From positions 1 to 33,951 of the forward strand of contig CAJQSN010000063.1 in assembly GCA_905614355.1 (NCBI GenBank): a stretch of 33,951 nt of DNA. Reading direction: 5' to 3'. Every line of letters begins with the position of its first letter. The first letter of the stretch is position 1. The notes under the pieces are model-generated. The model saw only the letters and a program-made list of their open reading frames with translations. It made no database searches and was not told where the DNA came from. This DNA comes from an uncultured Rhodospirillales bacterium. Its GTDB lineage: Bacteria; Pseudomonadota; Alphaproteobacteria; Rhodospirillales; UBA2165. Shown in pieces: positions 13,800 to 20,620 of this stretch. A program made the translations under genes and the position numbers.

Positions 13800-13901
13800 G
13801 ATGGAACTGTAATTAGGGAACGAACAAGAACCTACAAAGACGGAAAGAACATTAGTGACTAAACCATGAAAAAACTGACCACCACACTCTACCTAACCAT
13901 T
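13800..13901 (+). pseudogene. Second copy of the 100-bp repeat: MORN tail plus phosphatase signal-peptide start
   Basis: DGTVIRERTRTYKDGKNISD and stop, then three bases, then ATG reading MKKLTTTLYLTI. It matches 11583-11683 with about five differences, then breaks off and runs into a 5' fragment of the helix-turn-helix-like gene. The phosphatase body is absent. Confidence 0.65.
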
Positions 13902-13955
13902 CAGTTACGGTGGAGTAGTTTGGTGAGGGGGTACTCTTCTTACCTCTCAGTGTTG
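13902..13955 (-). pseudogene. 5' fragment of the helix-turn-helix-like gene
   Basis: The block cagttacggtggagtagttt and the following gggtactcttcttacctc match 13095-13139, the N-terminal coding part of the intact gene. It is joined to the truncated phosphatase start. Between it and 14112 I see nothing recognisable. Confidence 0.5.
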
Positions 13956-14112
13956 GTGATTTCAATCCCTCTCTAATTGATCTTAAAAATGTTAAAAAAT
14001 AGTGGTTCTATGTTTGGGGGAAGATAGGGAGTTTAAACAAGTGATTTAACCACCTCCAAAAACTGAATGCTCATCTTAATCTATAAATGCAATAGAAACC
14101 CTATGATAAAAA

Positions 14113-14895
14113 TCACCCGAATATCGGTTTCAACAACTCTGGATACGAAAATAATTTTGCATCTAATTGCATGTCCCGTTGGAGAAAATCTTTTGCTACA
14201 TCATCTGTAAACTCTTGATTTTTTGTGCATCGGACTTCTTTAGATTTATCCTGCTTCACAGTCTCTAGGAAAAAAATGGTTTCGTTGTTCACTGCACTCA
14301 CTAATCCTTGATGCGCTACCAATACAGACCGCATCGTAAAGTCAAATGGAGTATCCCCTTCTTGAAGTTTTGGTACGCAATGAAACAACATATCTCCACT
14401 ATCTAATCCTTTGTTCAGAATGTGAATTGTTGCACCAACATAATCTGGTTTGTTGTCATACAATGCCCAGAAATTACACGAAGAACCACGATAGTATGGT
14501 GACAAACCCATGTGGATATTAATTGCTCTTCGTTCCACCAAAAAATCTATCAACCATCCCTTGATATAACTTGCTCCAAATACGATAAAAACATCAGAAA
14601 ATAGAGCATCGTTTAACTGAGACCTGTTAAGTCTATTCAGGTCACCAGATTTAATTGATAGTGTCTTTACATTACCGGGTAGAAAACCAATATCACCGAA
14701 AATCATTTTTTCAGAAGAAATTACATTCATGAGATATGACTGCATCACTTCAGATTTTTTGAAGTGATCGTCAACTTGACCAGGGAAAACCGTATTCACT
14801 TCACTAATGAGGAACACCTCTTTAGAGATCTCAGAAAATTCTCTTGCTAAATTAAGATGCCTGGGTTGATTGCTGCTAAATATTGTTACTTTCAC
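14113..14895 (-). CDS. Formyltransferase-family protein, probable sugar N-formyltransferase
   Basis: A 260-residue protein starting at GTG (14895), two bases after the stop of the deacetylase gene. The formyl_trans_N signature is clear: INIHMGLSPYYRGSSCNFWA (about 130-150), then VGATIHILNKGLDSGDML with the catalytic-site aspartate. It lacks the C-terminal domain of Met-tRNA formyltransferase, so it more likely formylates an amino sugar, using N10-formyltetrahydrofolate as in WbtJ or VioF-type enzymes. Paired with a deacetylase, a route from N-acetyl to N-formyl sugar is attractive but inferred. Confidence 0.75.
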   Translation of the reverse strand: MKVTIFSSNQPRHLNLAREFSEISKEVFLISEVNTVFPGQVDDHFKKSEVMQSYLMNVISSEKMIFGDIGFLPGNVKTLSIKSGDLNRLNRSQLNDALFSDVFIVFGASYIKGWLIDFLVERRAINIHMGLSPYYRGSSCNFWALYDNKPDYVGATIHILNKGLDSGDMLFHCVPKLQEGDTPFDFTMRSVLVAHQGLVSAVNNETIFFLETVKQDKSKEVRCTKNQEFTDDVAKDFLQRDMQLDAKLFSYPELLKPIFG

Positions 14896-14897
14896 TT

Positions 14898-15839
14898 TTA
14901 CATCTCTTTGAAAACATTTGCGTGGTCTTCACGAGGTATTTCAAGTGAGGATTTGATATCCTTAGTAGACATACTCGATCGAAATCCGATTGAAATACCC
15001 ATTGCTTTGAGGATTTCTAGAGTATCTTGATTGTATTCACCACAAGGATGGGACATTGCTTTTATCGGGTTTCCAGTGATTCCAACAAGATGTTCGTAAT
15101 TCTTTTGATATTCAATTTTTTGCTTTGAACGAGAAATTTTTTTCATTTGTATTGGATGGGAATATGAGTGTAACCCAACGATGTGACCACTCTGGTGAAT
15201 ATTGATTAAATCATCTTCTGTCATCCATAAGTGTTTCTTTGCTTTCTCTGTGTCAAATTTCTTAACTGACATCATTTTGCTCATTATTCTCTGATACTGC
15301 TCAAGTGAGAGGTGTTGGCTTCTGAGGTATCTAAACCATATATCATTTTCAGAATAAAAAGGACAATCAGACAAATAATTCAGTTTTATAAAGTTGGTCT
15401 TGTGTTTTGAAAATTTTGGATGATATTGTTGAGAAATTTCAAAGAACTCTTCGTAAAACTCGTCAATGTCATCAAAGGTAGAAGTTCTGAAATATCTATA
15501 AATTTCCAAGTAATCTGGATTTGCAGTAAAGACACTGGAATAGACGAAAAAAAACGCATCTATTCCAATTTCGTTCATAACTGCAACTGCAACATCATAT
15601 TGACACTTGAGAGCATCATCAAAAGAGAGGCAGATATCTGAGCTGTTAAGAGTGCCGTTCTCACATTTTTCTGTGTATTCATTGGCGCCCAAGAGCGAAT
15701 ATTTGTTTCCTAACCAGTGCACCATATTTTTGAAATCGGTTTTACTGAGACTTCCTTGGGCAGGTTCATGTTTATCATCGTGGAAATGATGGAACATAAC
15801 TGAATGTGTTGTTGAATGAGTTATGATTGAAGGTCCCAA
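14898..15839 (-). CDS. Polysaccharide deacetylase (NodB-type)
   Basis: Up to 313 residues. Motif 1 is ICLSFDDALK (metal-binding DD), motif 2 is GLHSYSHP (H..SH), and MSHPCGEYNQDTLEILKAMG is motif 3. There is no signal peptide. The TTG at 15839 gives 313 residues; an ATG at 15797 beginning MFHHFHDDKH is equally plausible because that segment is where homology usually starts, and neither has a good ribosome site. It forms a two-gene operon with the formyltransferase. Expected reaction: removal of N-acetyl groups from a surface sugar or its precursor in the cytoplasm. Confidence 0.78.
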   Translation of the reverse strand: MGPSIITHSTTHSVMFHHFHDDKHEPAQGSLSKTDFKNMVHWLGNKYSLLGANEYTEKCENGTLNSSDICLSFDDALKCQYDVAVAVMNEIGIDAFFFVYSSVFTANPDYLEIYRYFRTSTFDDIDEFYEEFFEISQQYHPKFSKHKTNFIKLNYLSDCPFYSENDIWFRYLRSQHLSLEQYQRIMSKMMSVKKFDTEKAKKHLWMTEDDLINIHQSGHIVGLHSYSHPIQMKKISRSKQKIEYQKNYEHLVGITGNPIKAMSHPCGEYNQDTLEILKAMGISIGFRSSMSTKDIKSSLEIPREDHANVFKEM

Positions 15840-16017
15840 TAACAGCGAAAAAAAATTATACTAATGTGACAGATACACAAACAAAGATTTTTATACTGTT
15901 GGAACAGGAGTAAAAAAAATTACAAATCAATAGTTCTGGCACTTAACTGTTTAATAATAATGTATATGCATCAAAAAAACAAGTAGTCGAAAGAACTTAG
16001 AACACATCCTTTGTAAC

Positions 16018-16056
16018 TGGGTGTGTTACCGTGGAATAGTTTGGTTGTGGTGGAGT
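16018..16056 (-). repeat. Short 5' fragments of the helix-turn-helix-like gene
   Basis: gtgttaccgtggaatagttt and, nearby, gtggtggagtaaaa resemble the GTGACGGTGGAGTAGTTTTG block at 13096-13115 (AAACTACTCCACC on the coding strand). The gap 15840-16058 holds nothing else I recognise. The following hydrolase fragment begins directly at this repeat. Confidence 0.35.
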
Positions 16057-16058
16057 AA

Positions 16059-16565
16059 AAAAAATTCAAGTCATCGCTGGGGAAATTCCTGAGTGAATTG
16101 GGTTATATCGCTGTTTTACCAGATTCTTTAGCGATCCCTGGACGGAAGGTAAATTGTGATAGTAAAAATAAAATCACAAATTCAGGTCGTGTTAGAGGAA
16201 GTGGAATGAAAAATCTATGGGCGAACGAAATCCGGGTTACAAAAGATGTGGTGCTAAAAATCAGTTGGGCAGATGATAAAAATCTTTTCCTGATGGGTCA
16301 TAGTGAAGGTGGTGCTGGGGTGGCATTTACCAAAGCATTCAATTTCAGAGCGGTTGTATCTTCTGGTTTCAAGTGTGGTAAATACTGGAGAGGAAAATTA
16401 CCAATTAGAGTGAACGCCCAAACCCCTATTCTTTTTATATATTATAAAAATGATCCTTGGTTTAACTATGATAATTGTAAGGATTTTGTGAAAACCAGAA
16501 ACAATGCGCGAGCAGTTGAACTGGAAGGGGATATCCACGAGACCGCTTCTAATCAAATTGCATGA
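16059..16565 (+). pseudogene. N-terminally truncated alpha/beta hydrolase (dienelactone-hydrolase-like)
   Basis: The frame is open from 16059, directly after a stop, and reads FKSSLGKFLSELGYIAVLPD, SLAIPGRKVNCDS, then LWANEIRVTKDV, NLFLMGHSEGGAGVAF (nucleophile elbow GHSEGG) and ILFIYYKNDPWFNYDNC (acid residue), closing with IHETASNQIA. Homologues begin well upstream of the point where this sequence starts, so the 5' end with signal and first strands is missing; a TTG at 16098 is the only possible start. The break coincides with a helix-turn-helix-gene repeat fragment. Catalytic residues remain, but expression is doubtful. Confidence 0.65.
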
Positions 16566-16603
16566 GACGTAGTTGCGAAATTTTCTCAAAACATAAGAAT
16601 TAA

Positions 16604-16755
16604 AATTGGTTGATGAGTGTCTTATCAAAAATCTCTAACCCAAAATCCGACCTTACCTCTGGATATTCTTTACCAGAGGATCGGTTGGAGATCACTAGTC
16701 CTTTGAGGATCGAGTACATTGAGAGAAAACTGATCAATCAAAACTGACCCTTCTT
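16604..16755 (-). pseudogene. 3' fragment of the helix-turn-helix-like gene next to a box
   Basis: aaaattggttgatgagtgtc matches the 3' end of the intact gene (12747 region), and gaggatcgagtacattgaga matches the DNA coding GSSHVHSII. Frames are broken by indels. It ends at GACCCTTCTTCC, the same sequence that carries the ribosome site of the intact gene at 13160, directly beside box copy 5. The N-terminal part is deleted. Confidence 0.55.
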
Positions 16756-16756
16756 C

Positions 16757-16787
16757 CATTCCACACTTTTTATGTTAATGTTGCATA
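16757..16787 (+). promoter_or_regulatory. 31-bp promoter box, copy 5
   Basis: cattccacactttttatgtt and then aatgttgcata end exactly at the ATG at 16788. It differs from the others at three places in the spacer but keeps TGTTAATGTT and the fixed distance. Confidence 0.6.
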
Positions 16788-17609
16788 ATGAAATGTAGAA
16801 ATTGCACACGTGGTCGATTCCTAATCATAGTTGTCCTTGCATCTGCGTTGTACTTCCAAGATGAACTCAAAAAAATAATCTCCACACCAGAAGTCACGAT
16901 AGATGTAAAGGAATTGGCAGAACGCAAAGGAGTTTATTTTAAGAAATTCTCAGAAGTTCCATTCACTGGGAAGGTCACAGGGGAAGAACAGGGAATAATA
17001 AAGAACGGTAAAAAAGAAGGTTCTTGGGTTGGTTACACTGGTACTGGAAAGTTGCACAGTAAAGAAAGTTACATTGATGGTAAGAAAGAAAGTCCTACCA
17101 TCCGTTATTACCCAAATGGAGAGATACTAAATAAAGGAAATATAAAGAACGCTAATAGAGAAGGTGATTGGGTTTGGTACTTCGATAATGGTCAGTTAAA
17201 GGAAAAAGGTAACTACAAGAACGGTAAGAGTGAGGGTGCTTGGGTTTGGTACCACAAGAATGGTCAGTTACAATTCAAAGGTAACTACAAGAACGATAAG
17301 AGAGACGGTATTGTCGAAAATTACCACGATAATGGTCAGATGAATTCTAAAGGTAATTACACGAACGGTACGATGGATGGTGATTGGGTTGATTACTGGA
17401 GTAATGGTCAGTTAAGTTACAAAGGTAACTACAAGAATGGTGAGGTAGAAGGTGTTTGGGTTTTTTACCATAGTAACGGTCAGTTAAGACGCAAAGGTAA
17501 CTACAAGAACGGTAAGAAAGAAGGTGCTTGGGTTTATTATAAAACAGATGGAAGTGTAAATAAATATTCTTCTGGAACCTTCAAAAACGGAAAGAAGACT
17601 AGTGACTAG
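16788..17609 (+). CDS. Membrane-anchored MORN-repeat protein
   Basis: A 273-residue protein. An uncleaved N-terminal helix (FLIIVVLASALYF, about residues 11-23, after CRNCTRG) anchors it, with the rest probably periplasmic. The lead-in VYFKKFSEVPFTGKVTG is followed by about eight 23-residue MORN-variant units (NGQL..KGNYKNGK.EG.WV.Y) and the family ending SSGTFKNGKKTSD. Several units are nearly identical at DNA level, showing recent duplication. Its anchor differs from the cleavable signal of the 2281 paralogue, and a copy of the anchor alone sits at 2056. Role unknown. Confidence 0.8.
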   Translation: MKCRNCTRGRFLIIVVLASALYFQDELKKIISTPEVTIDVKELAERKGVYFKKFSEVPFTGKVTGEEQGIIKNGKKEGSWVGYTGTGKLHSKESYIDGKKESPTIRYYPNGEILNKGNIKNANREGDWVWYFDNGQLKEKGNYKNGKSEGAWVWYHKNGQLQFKGNYKNDKRDGIVENYHDNGQMNSKGNYTNGTMDGDWVDYWSNGQLSYKGNYKNGEVEGVWVFYHSNGQLRRKGNYKNGKKEGAWVYYKTDGSVNKYSSGTFKNGKKTSD

Positions 17610-17678
17610 ATTTTTCTAATTCTTTCTCGATTTGACTCATCATCAATCTAATTTCAGACCATCTACCACTCCATCTTC

Positions 17679-17709
17679 CATTCCACACTATTTCTGTTAA
17701 TGTTGCAGA
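17679..17709 (+). promoter_or_regulatory. 31-bp promoter box, copy 6
   Basis: cattccacactatttctgtt and then aatgttgcaga, ending at the ATG at 17710. Fixed spacing as in copies 1, 2, 4 and 5. Confidence 0.65.
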
Positions 17710-17826
17710 ATGAAAAAACTAACCCTAACCCTTTTGACCTGTTTGATATACCTCTCACCTAATGTGGTAATGAGCCAGACTATGGATGACTTGGTGAAAA
17801 TAAATAGGAATTTGGTAGATGAGTAA
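17710..17826 (+). pseudogene. Orphan signal-peptide leader of the MORN/lectin type
   Basis: Encodes 38 residues: signal MKKLTLTLLTCLIYLSPN, then VVMSQTMDDLVKINRNLVDE and stop. The first 30 residues match the MORN protein at 2281. The mature domain is gone and the stop TAA directly touches the ATG of the DUF2007 gene. It may act only as a translated leader that feeds ribosomes into the next gene. Confidence 0.6.
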
Positions 17827-18069
17827 ATGGTAGAACTCCTCAGGACAAATGATCTTGTTCTAATTTCATGGATTACCTCAATTTTAGGCGAAGAAGGAAT
17901 CAAAATTATAGTATTCGATAATCATATGAGTATTTTGGAGGGAAGTGCATTTGCTATTCCCCGACGGGTAATGGTTCATAAAGATGATTATACAAGTGCC
18001 AAAATGATCTTTGAGAGTGCAGTTCAGGATAGCGATGGGGATGTTGGTTATTATGAATACGTCAAATGA
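17827..18069 (+). CDS. DUF2007-family small protein
   Basis: An 80-residue cytoplasmic protein matching the DUF2007 (putative signal-transducing) pattern: MVELLRTNDLVLISWITSIL, then EGIKIIVFDNHMSILEGSAF, then PRRVMVHKDDYTSAKMI. It normally lies as a single gene in alphaproteobacterial chromosomes. Here it starts with no gap after the stop of an orphan signal-peptide leader, so it appears to be under control of box copy 6. No ribosome site of its own is visible. Function is unknown despite the family name. Confidence 0.75.
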   Translation: MVELLRTNDLVLISWITSILGEEGIKIIVFDNHMSILEGSAFAIPRRVMVHKDDYTSAKMIFESAVQDSDGDVGYYEYVK

Positions 18070-18119
18070 CTTTTATAGATTTGCAAAAGTTTGTCAGTAT
18101 TCGATATACCCTCTTCTTC

Positions 18120-18150
18120 TATTCCACACTATTTCTGTTAATGTTCTAAT
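18120..18150 (+). promoter_or_regulatory. 31-bp promoter box, copy 7
   Basis: attccacactatttctgtta and then atgttctaat, ending at the ATG at 18151. The last eight bases differ from the consensus, but the TGTTAATGTT core and distance are kept. Confidence 0.6.
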
Positions 18151-18282
18151 ATGATTAAAAAATCAGACCTTCCCTCTAAAACTTGTAAGACCTGTAGCAG
18201 ACCATTCAACTGGCGAAAAAAATGGATAAAGATCTGGGATGAGGTCCTATATTGCTCAGAAAAATGTCGACGAAATAAGTGA
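18151..18282 (+). CDS. DUF2256 zinc-binding mini-protein
   Basis: 43 residues, too short for most gene callers: KTCKTCSRPFNWRKKWIKIW, then DEVLYCSEKCRRNK. The C-x2-C...C-x3-C arrangement and the RPF.WRKKW...W..V.YCS..CR pattern are diagnostic of DUF2256, which probably binds one zinc ion. Elsewhere the family often neighbours cryptochrome/photolyase-like genes; none is here. It is directly preceded by box copy 7 and has no leader or signal peptide, showing that the box is not limited to exported proteins. Confidence 0.85.
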   Translation: MIKKSDLPSKTCKTCSRPFNWRKKWIKIWDEVLYCSEKCRRNK

Positions 18283-18300
18283 CTACTGCTATTCTTTTTC

Positions 18301-18331
18301 ATTCTATACAATTTCTGTTAATGTTAAGGAA
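18301..18331 (+). promoter_or_regulatory. 31-bp promoter box, copy 8
   Basis: cattctatacaatttctgtt and then aatgttaagga, ending at the ATG at 18332. The aagga here could also act as a ribosome site, unlike the other copies. Confidence 0.55.
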
Positions 18332-18382
18332 TGACCAAATTTTCTCTCACAATTTGCCTAACTCTTGCTGTACTTCTTTGAA
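18332..18382 (+). pseudogene. Truncated signal-peptide start
   Basis: Encodes MTKFSLTICLTLAVLL and stop: the beginning of an exported-protein leader without anything after it. Positioned like the other box-driven genes. A further example of a leader whose mature domain was lost, here just before the DUF2784 gene. Confidence 0.5.
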
Positions 18383-18416
18383 ATACGGGTATTAATTAGG
18401 TTCTGCAATAAGGCTG

Positions 18417-18806
18417 GTGGCATTGATTGCTGACATCGTTTTAATGTTTCATTTTTGTGTTGTGATTTTTATCACTTTTGGGTTTTTCCTAATACCAATT
18501 GGTTACATGTATAATTGGGATTGGATTGCAAATATCCAATTACGAATACTTCATAGTGGAATGATGGTATTCATCACACTGGAAACATTATTGGGAATAA
18601 CTTGTCCACTTACTACCTTTGAAAATAGTTTGCGTGGGATTCACGAATCAAAATCATTTATTGGATATTGGATTAAGAAAATTATTTACTGGGATTTTCC
18701 AACCCAATTTTTCATTATTTTGTATTGTATCTTTTTAGCATGGACTTTTTTTATGTGGAAACTATATCCACCCAGAAGCACTAAAAGCATTAAAAAAATT
18801 AGATAA
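18417..18806 (+). CDS. DUF2784-family membrane protein
   Basis: A 129-residue protein starting at GTG (aaggct just upstream) with four hydrophobic segments at about residues 3-27, 40-60, 80-95 and 97-113. The pattern ADIVLMFHFCVVIFITFGFF, then LRILHSGMM, then LLGITCPLTTFEN.LR is typical of DUF2784: membrane histidines on helices one and two, and the CPLT..E motif. Inner-membrane protein of unknown function. It lies 34 bases after an orphan leader controlled by box copy 8, so it may be transcribed from that box. Confidence 0.8.
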   Translation: MALIADIVLMFHFCVVIFITFGFFLIPIGYMYNWDWIANIQLRILHSGMMVFITLETLLGITCPLTTFENSLRGIHESKSFIGYWIKKIIYWDFPTQFFIILYCIFLAWTFFMWKLYPPRSTKSIKKIR

Positions 18807-18847
18807 AGGAACTAAGAATTTGTTACGGTTGGTTAATGGATATCTTA

Positions 18848-19160
18848 TTAATCAACCTCAGCCCGAATCTTGATAATATTGGTTTGTACCTCTTGGATAC
18901 TTATTCGCCTATAATCCCTTTTTTTGACGATATAATAGGCGTGGGCACTAACAAATAATTTTCCTTTTACTACTAGGATTTTATTAACATTTAAGTGATT
19001 TGCTAGTTTTAATAAAGTCTAATGTTGCGTCGGAAGATTACTGATGGTTTCATTGAGGTGTTGTTGGTATTCGTTGTAGCTGAATTCATGGGGATGCGGT
19101 GACATTAAGGTCAATCGTAAAGTATACTTTTGTAGTCGGAGGATTTCTGGGAAATACCAT
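18848..19160 (-). pseudogene. Diverged, frameshifted copy of the helix-turn-helix-like gene
   Basis: On the minus strand, one frame gives KVYFTIDLNVTAS; a neighbouring frame continues FSYNEYQQHLNETISNLPTQ, amber stop, then LLKLANHLNVNKILVVKGKL, FVSAHAYYIVKKRDYRRI. These align in order with LTYLTFDVNIRTS, YSNHQQFLYNTISKF and IAGWLSNKGY...RGKKFGSSHVHSIIKKRRLRD of the intact gene. One frameshift and one stop make it a pseudogene. Divergence is much greater than in the fragments at 4800 or 16604, so it is an older copy. Confidence 0.6.
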
Positions 19161-19216
19161 CGAACATGAATATTTTTTTACGATAAAGTAGTTCCAAAAA
19201 GTGATTAATACTAAGT

Positions 19217-19642
19217 ATGGCGCAAATTATAGGGATTATAACATTATTTTTTTTTACGGTATTAATTATGGGTAATTCAAATTCTCAAATACCTTTAGAT
19301 GAAATGTTAAGTCAATTTCAATGGGAAAAAAGGATATTACTTCTCATAACCGATGAGGAAGATATTAAACTAATAAACGGTGTAAATGCGTTTTTTAATG
19401 AACAAATGTGTCAGAATAAAAATAGAAATTTAGAGTTATTTAAGATTGTTGGGGATGAAATTAGTAAATATAAAATACCTAAAAAATATGTAGGAAAGAG
19501 GGGTGTTTGGTTAATTGGTTACGATGGGGGCGATAAAGCATATTCAAGAGACCTTTCTCTGCTCAACCAATTATATGATATTATAGATAAAATGCCTATT
19601 AGGCTGAATGAAATGGCAAATGAAAATTCCAACTGTAATTAG
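19217..19642 (+). CDS. Exported DUF4174-family protein
   Basis: A 141-residue protein with an N-terminal hydrophobic segment (IIGIITLFFFTVLIMG) that should act as signal peptide or anchor. The body fits DUF4174: FQWEKRILLLITDEED, then the C-terminal GVWLIGYDGGDKAYSRDLSL, LYDIIDKMPIRLNEM, where (G)KDGG and ID.MP.R..EM are the family hallmarks. The fold is thought to be thioredoxin-like, without redox cysteines here. No operon partner. Confidence 0.75.
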   Translation: MAQIIGIITLFFFTVLIMGNSNSQIPLDEMLSQFQWEKRILLLITDEEDIKLINGVNAFFNEQMCQNKNRNLELFKIVGDEISKYKIPKKYVGKRGVWLIGYDGGDKAYSRDLSLLNQLYDIIDKMPIRLNEMANENSNCN

Positions 19643-19732
19643 ACATTATAAATAATCTATTATGTAAGAACGAAAGGCGTTAAGTTTGTCAGTTATAAAG
19701 GATCAATTACGCCAGTTAACAATATCTATACT

Positions 19733-19746
19733 TGTGGAGTAGTTTT
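19733..19746 (-). repeat. Dispersed GTGGAGTAGTTTTG motif
   Basis: tgtggagtagttttg repeats the block found inside the intact helix-turn-helix-like gene (13103-13116). Similar pieces are at 20527-20539 (ggtggagtagttct) and 21111-21121 (gcggagtagta), both in gaps between genes. They may be the last traces of further copies of the same 5' end, or a short repeat on its own. Confidence 0.35.
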
Positions 19747-19829
19747 GCTCGGGCGGTTATTTCGTTCAACAAGTTTTATCACTAAGTTATGAGTATGGAA
19801 ATATTAAATAATATTGGCAAAGATAGGCA

Positions 19830-20339
19830 ATGATTGATTTTAAAGTAAACCTTGGAAATGGTTCAATTTCACTAATTCAAACTAAAGTATTTCATTTGGA
19901 AGAATTATATTCGATAGCAAGCAATCCAATTATTTGGGAACAGCACCCTGAAAATGATAGATGGAAAAAGGAAAAATTTAACATTTTTTTCAAAAGCGCT
20001 ATTAAAAATGAGTTAGGTTGTTTCTCAATATTTGATAATAGCCATAACAAATTTTTTGGCTCAACAAGATACTACTCATATGATGAAAATGATAAAGCGG
20101 TTAGAATTGGATATACATATATTTCTCCAGAGTATTGGGGAACTACAACTAACAACTCAATTAAAAAGATGATGTTAGATTACATTTTTAAATACCTTGA
20201 TAAGGTCTATTTTGACATTGGTGAGCAGAATTTCCGCTCCAGAAAAGCCACCGAAAAATTAGGGGCAAAATTATTTTTGGATGATGGTGGTGGGATGGTT
20301 GTCTATTTACTTAATAAGAATACCTATCATAATTTATAA
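19830..20339 (+). CDS. GNAT-family N-acetyltransferase (RimJ/RimL-like)
   Basis: A 169-residue protein. The middle has the GNAT core: GCFSIFDNSHNKFFGSTRYY, then AVRIGYTYISPEYWGT (beta-4 and the acyl-CoA loop), then NSIKKMMLDYIFKYLDKVYF, and NFRSRKATEKLGAKL, the helix and N..S...AEKLGF-like motif at the end. Acetyl-CoA-dependent acetylation of an N-terminal or small amine is expected; the substrate is unknown. It stands alone on the plus strand in AT-rich sequence. Confidence 0.8.
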   Translation: MIDFKVNLGNGSISLIQTKVFHLEELYSIASNPIIWEQHPENDRWKKEKFNIFFKSAIKNELGCFSIFDNSHNKFFGSTRYYSYDENDKAVRIGYTYISPEYWGTTTNNSIKKMMLDYIFKYLDKVYFDIGEQNFRSRKATEKLGAKLFLDDGGGMVVYLLNKNTYHNL

Positions 20340-20620
20340 AACACTTGGAGGGTTTTCTCCTCACCATAATATATAAAGCATAGCAAAAATACGATGTGAT
20401 CGGATAAATAGAAAAATGTGCTTTTGAATTCTCAAGCCTCAACTCTATTTTCTAATTATAGAAGAATTTTTAGAAAATATATTTCATCTGTAAATATATA
20501 AGTCACTATTCCAAACTACGCGTTTGTGGTGGAGTAGTTCTAGTTGATAAAATATTTAATGGTTATACTACTAATTAAATCATAACAGAATTAATTCTAA
20601 TAAGTTGATGGAATGTGATA

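Noticed and set aside
14113-14895. Methionyl-tRNA formyltransferase (fmt)
   Set aside because: No C-terminal domain, no def or sun neighbour, and it is coupled to a sugar deacetylase.
16990-17590. Regularly spaced repeats of about 69 bases that could look like a CRISPR or minisatellite
   Set aside because: The period is a whole number of codons and each unit encodes one MORN repeat, with no unique spacers.
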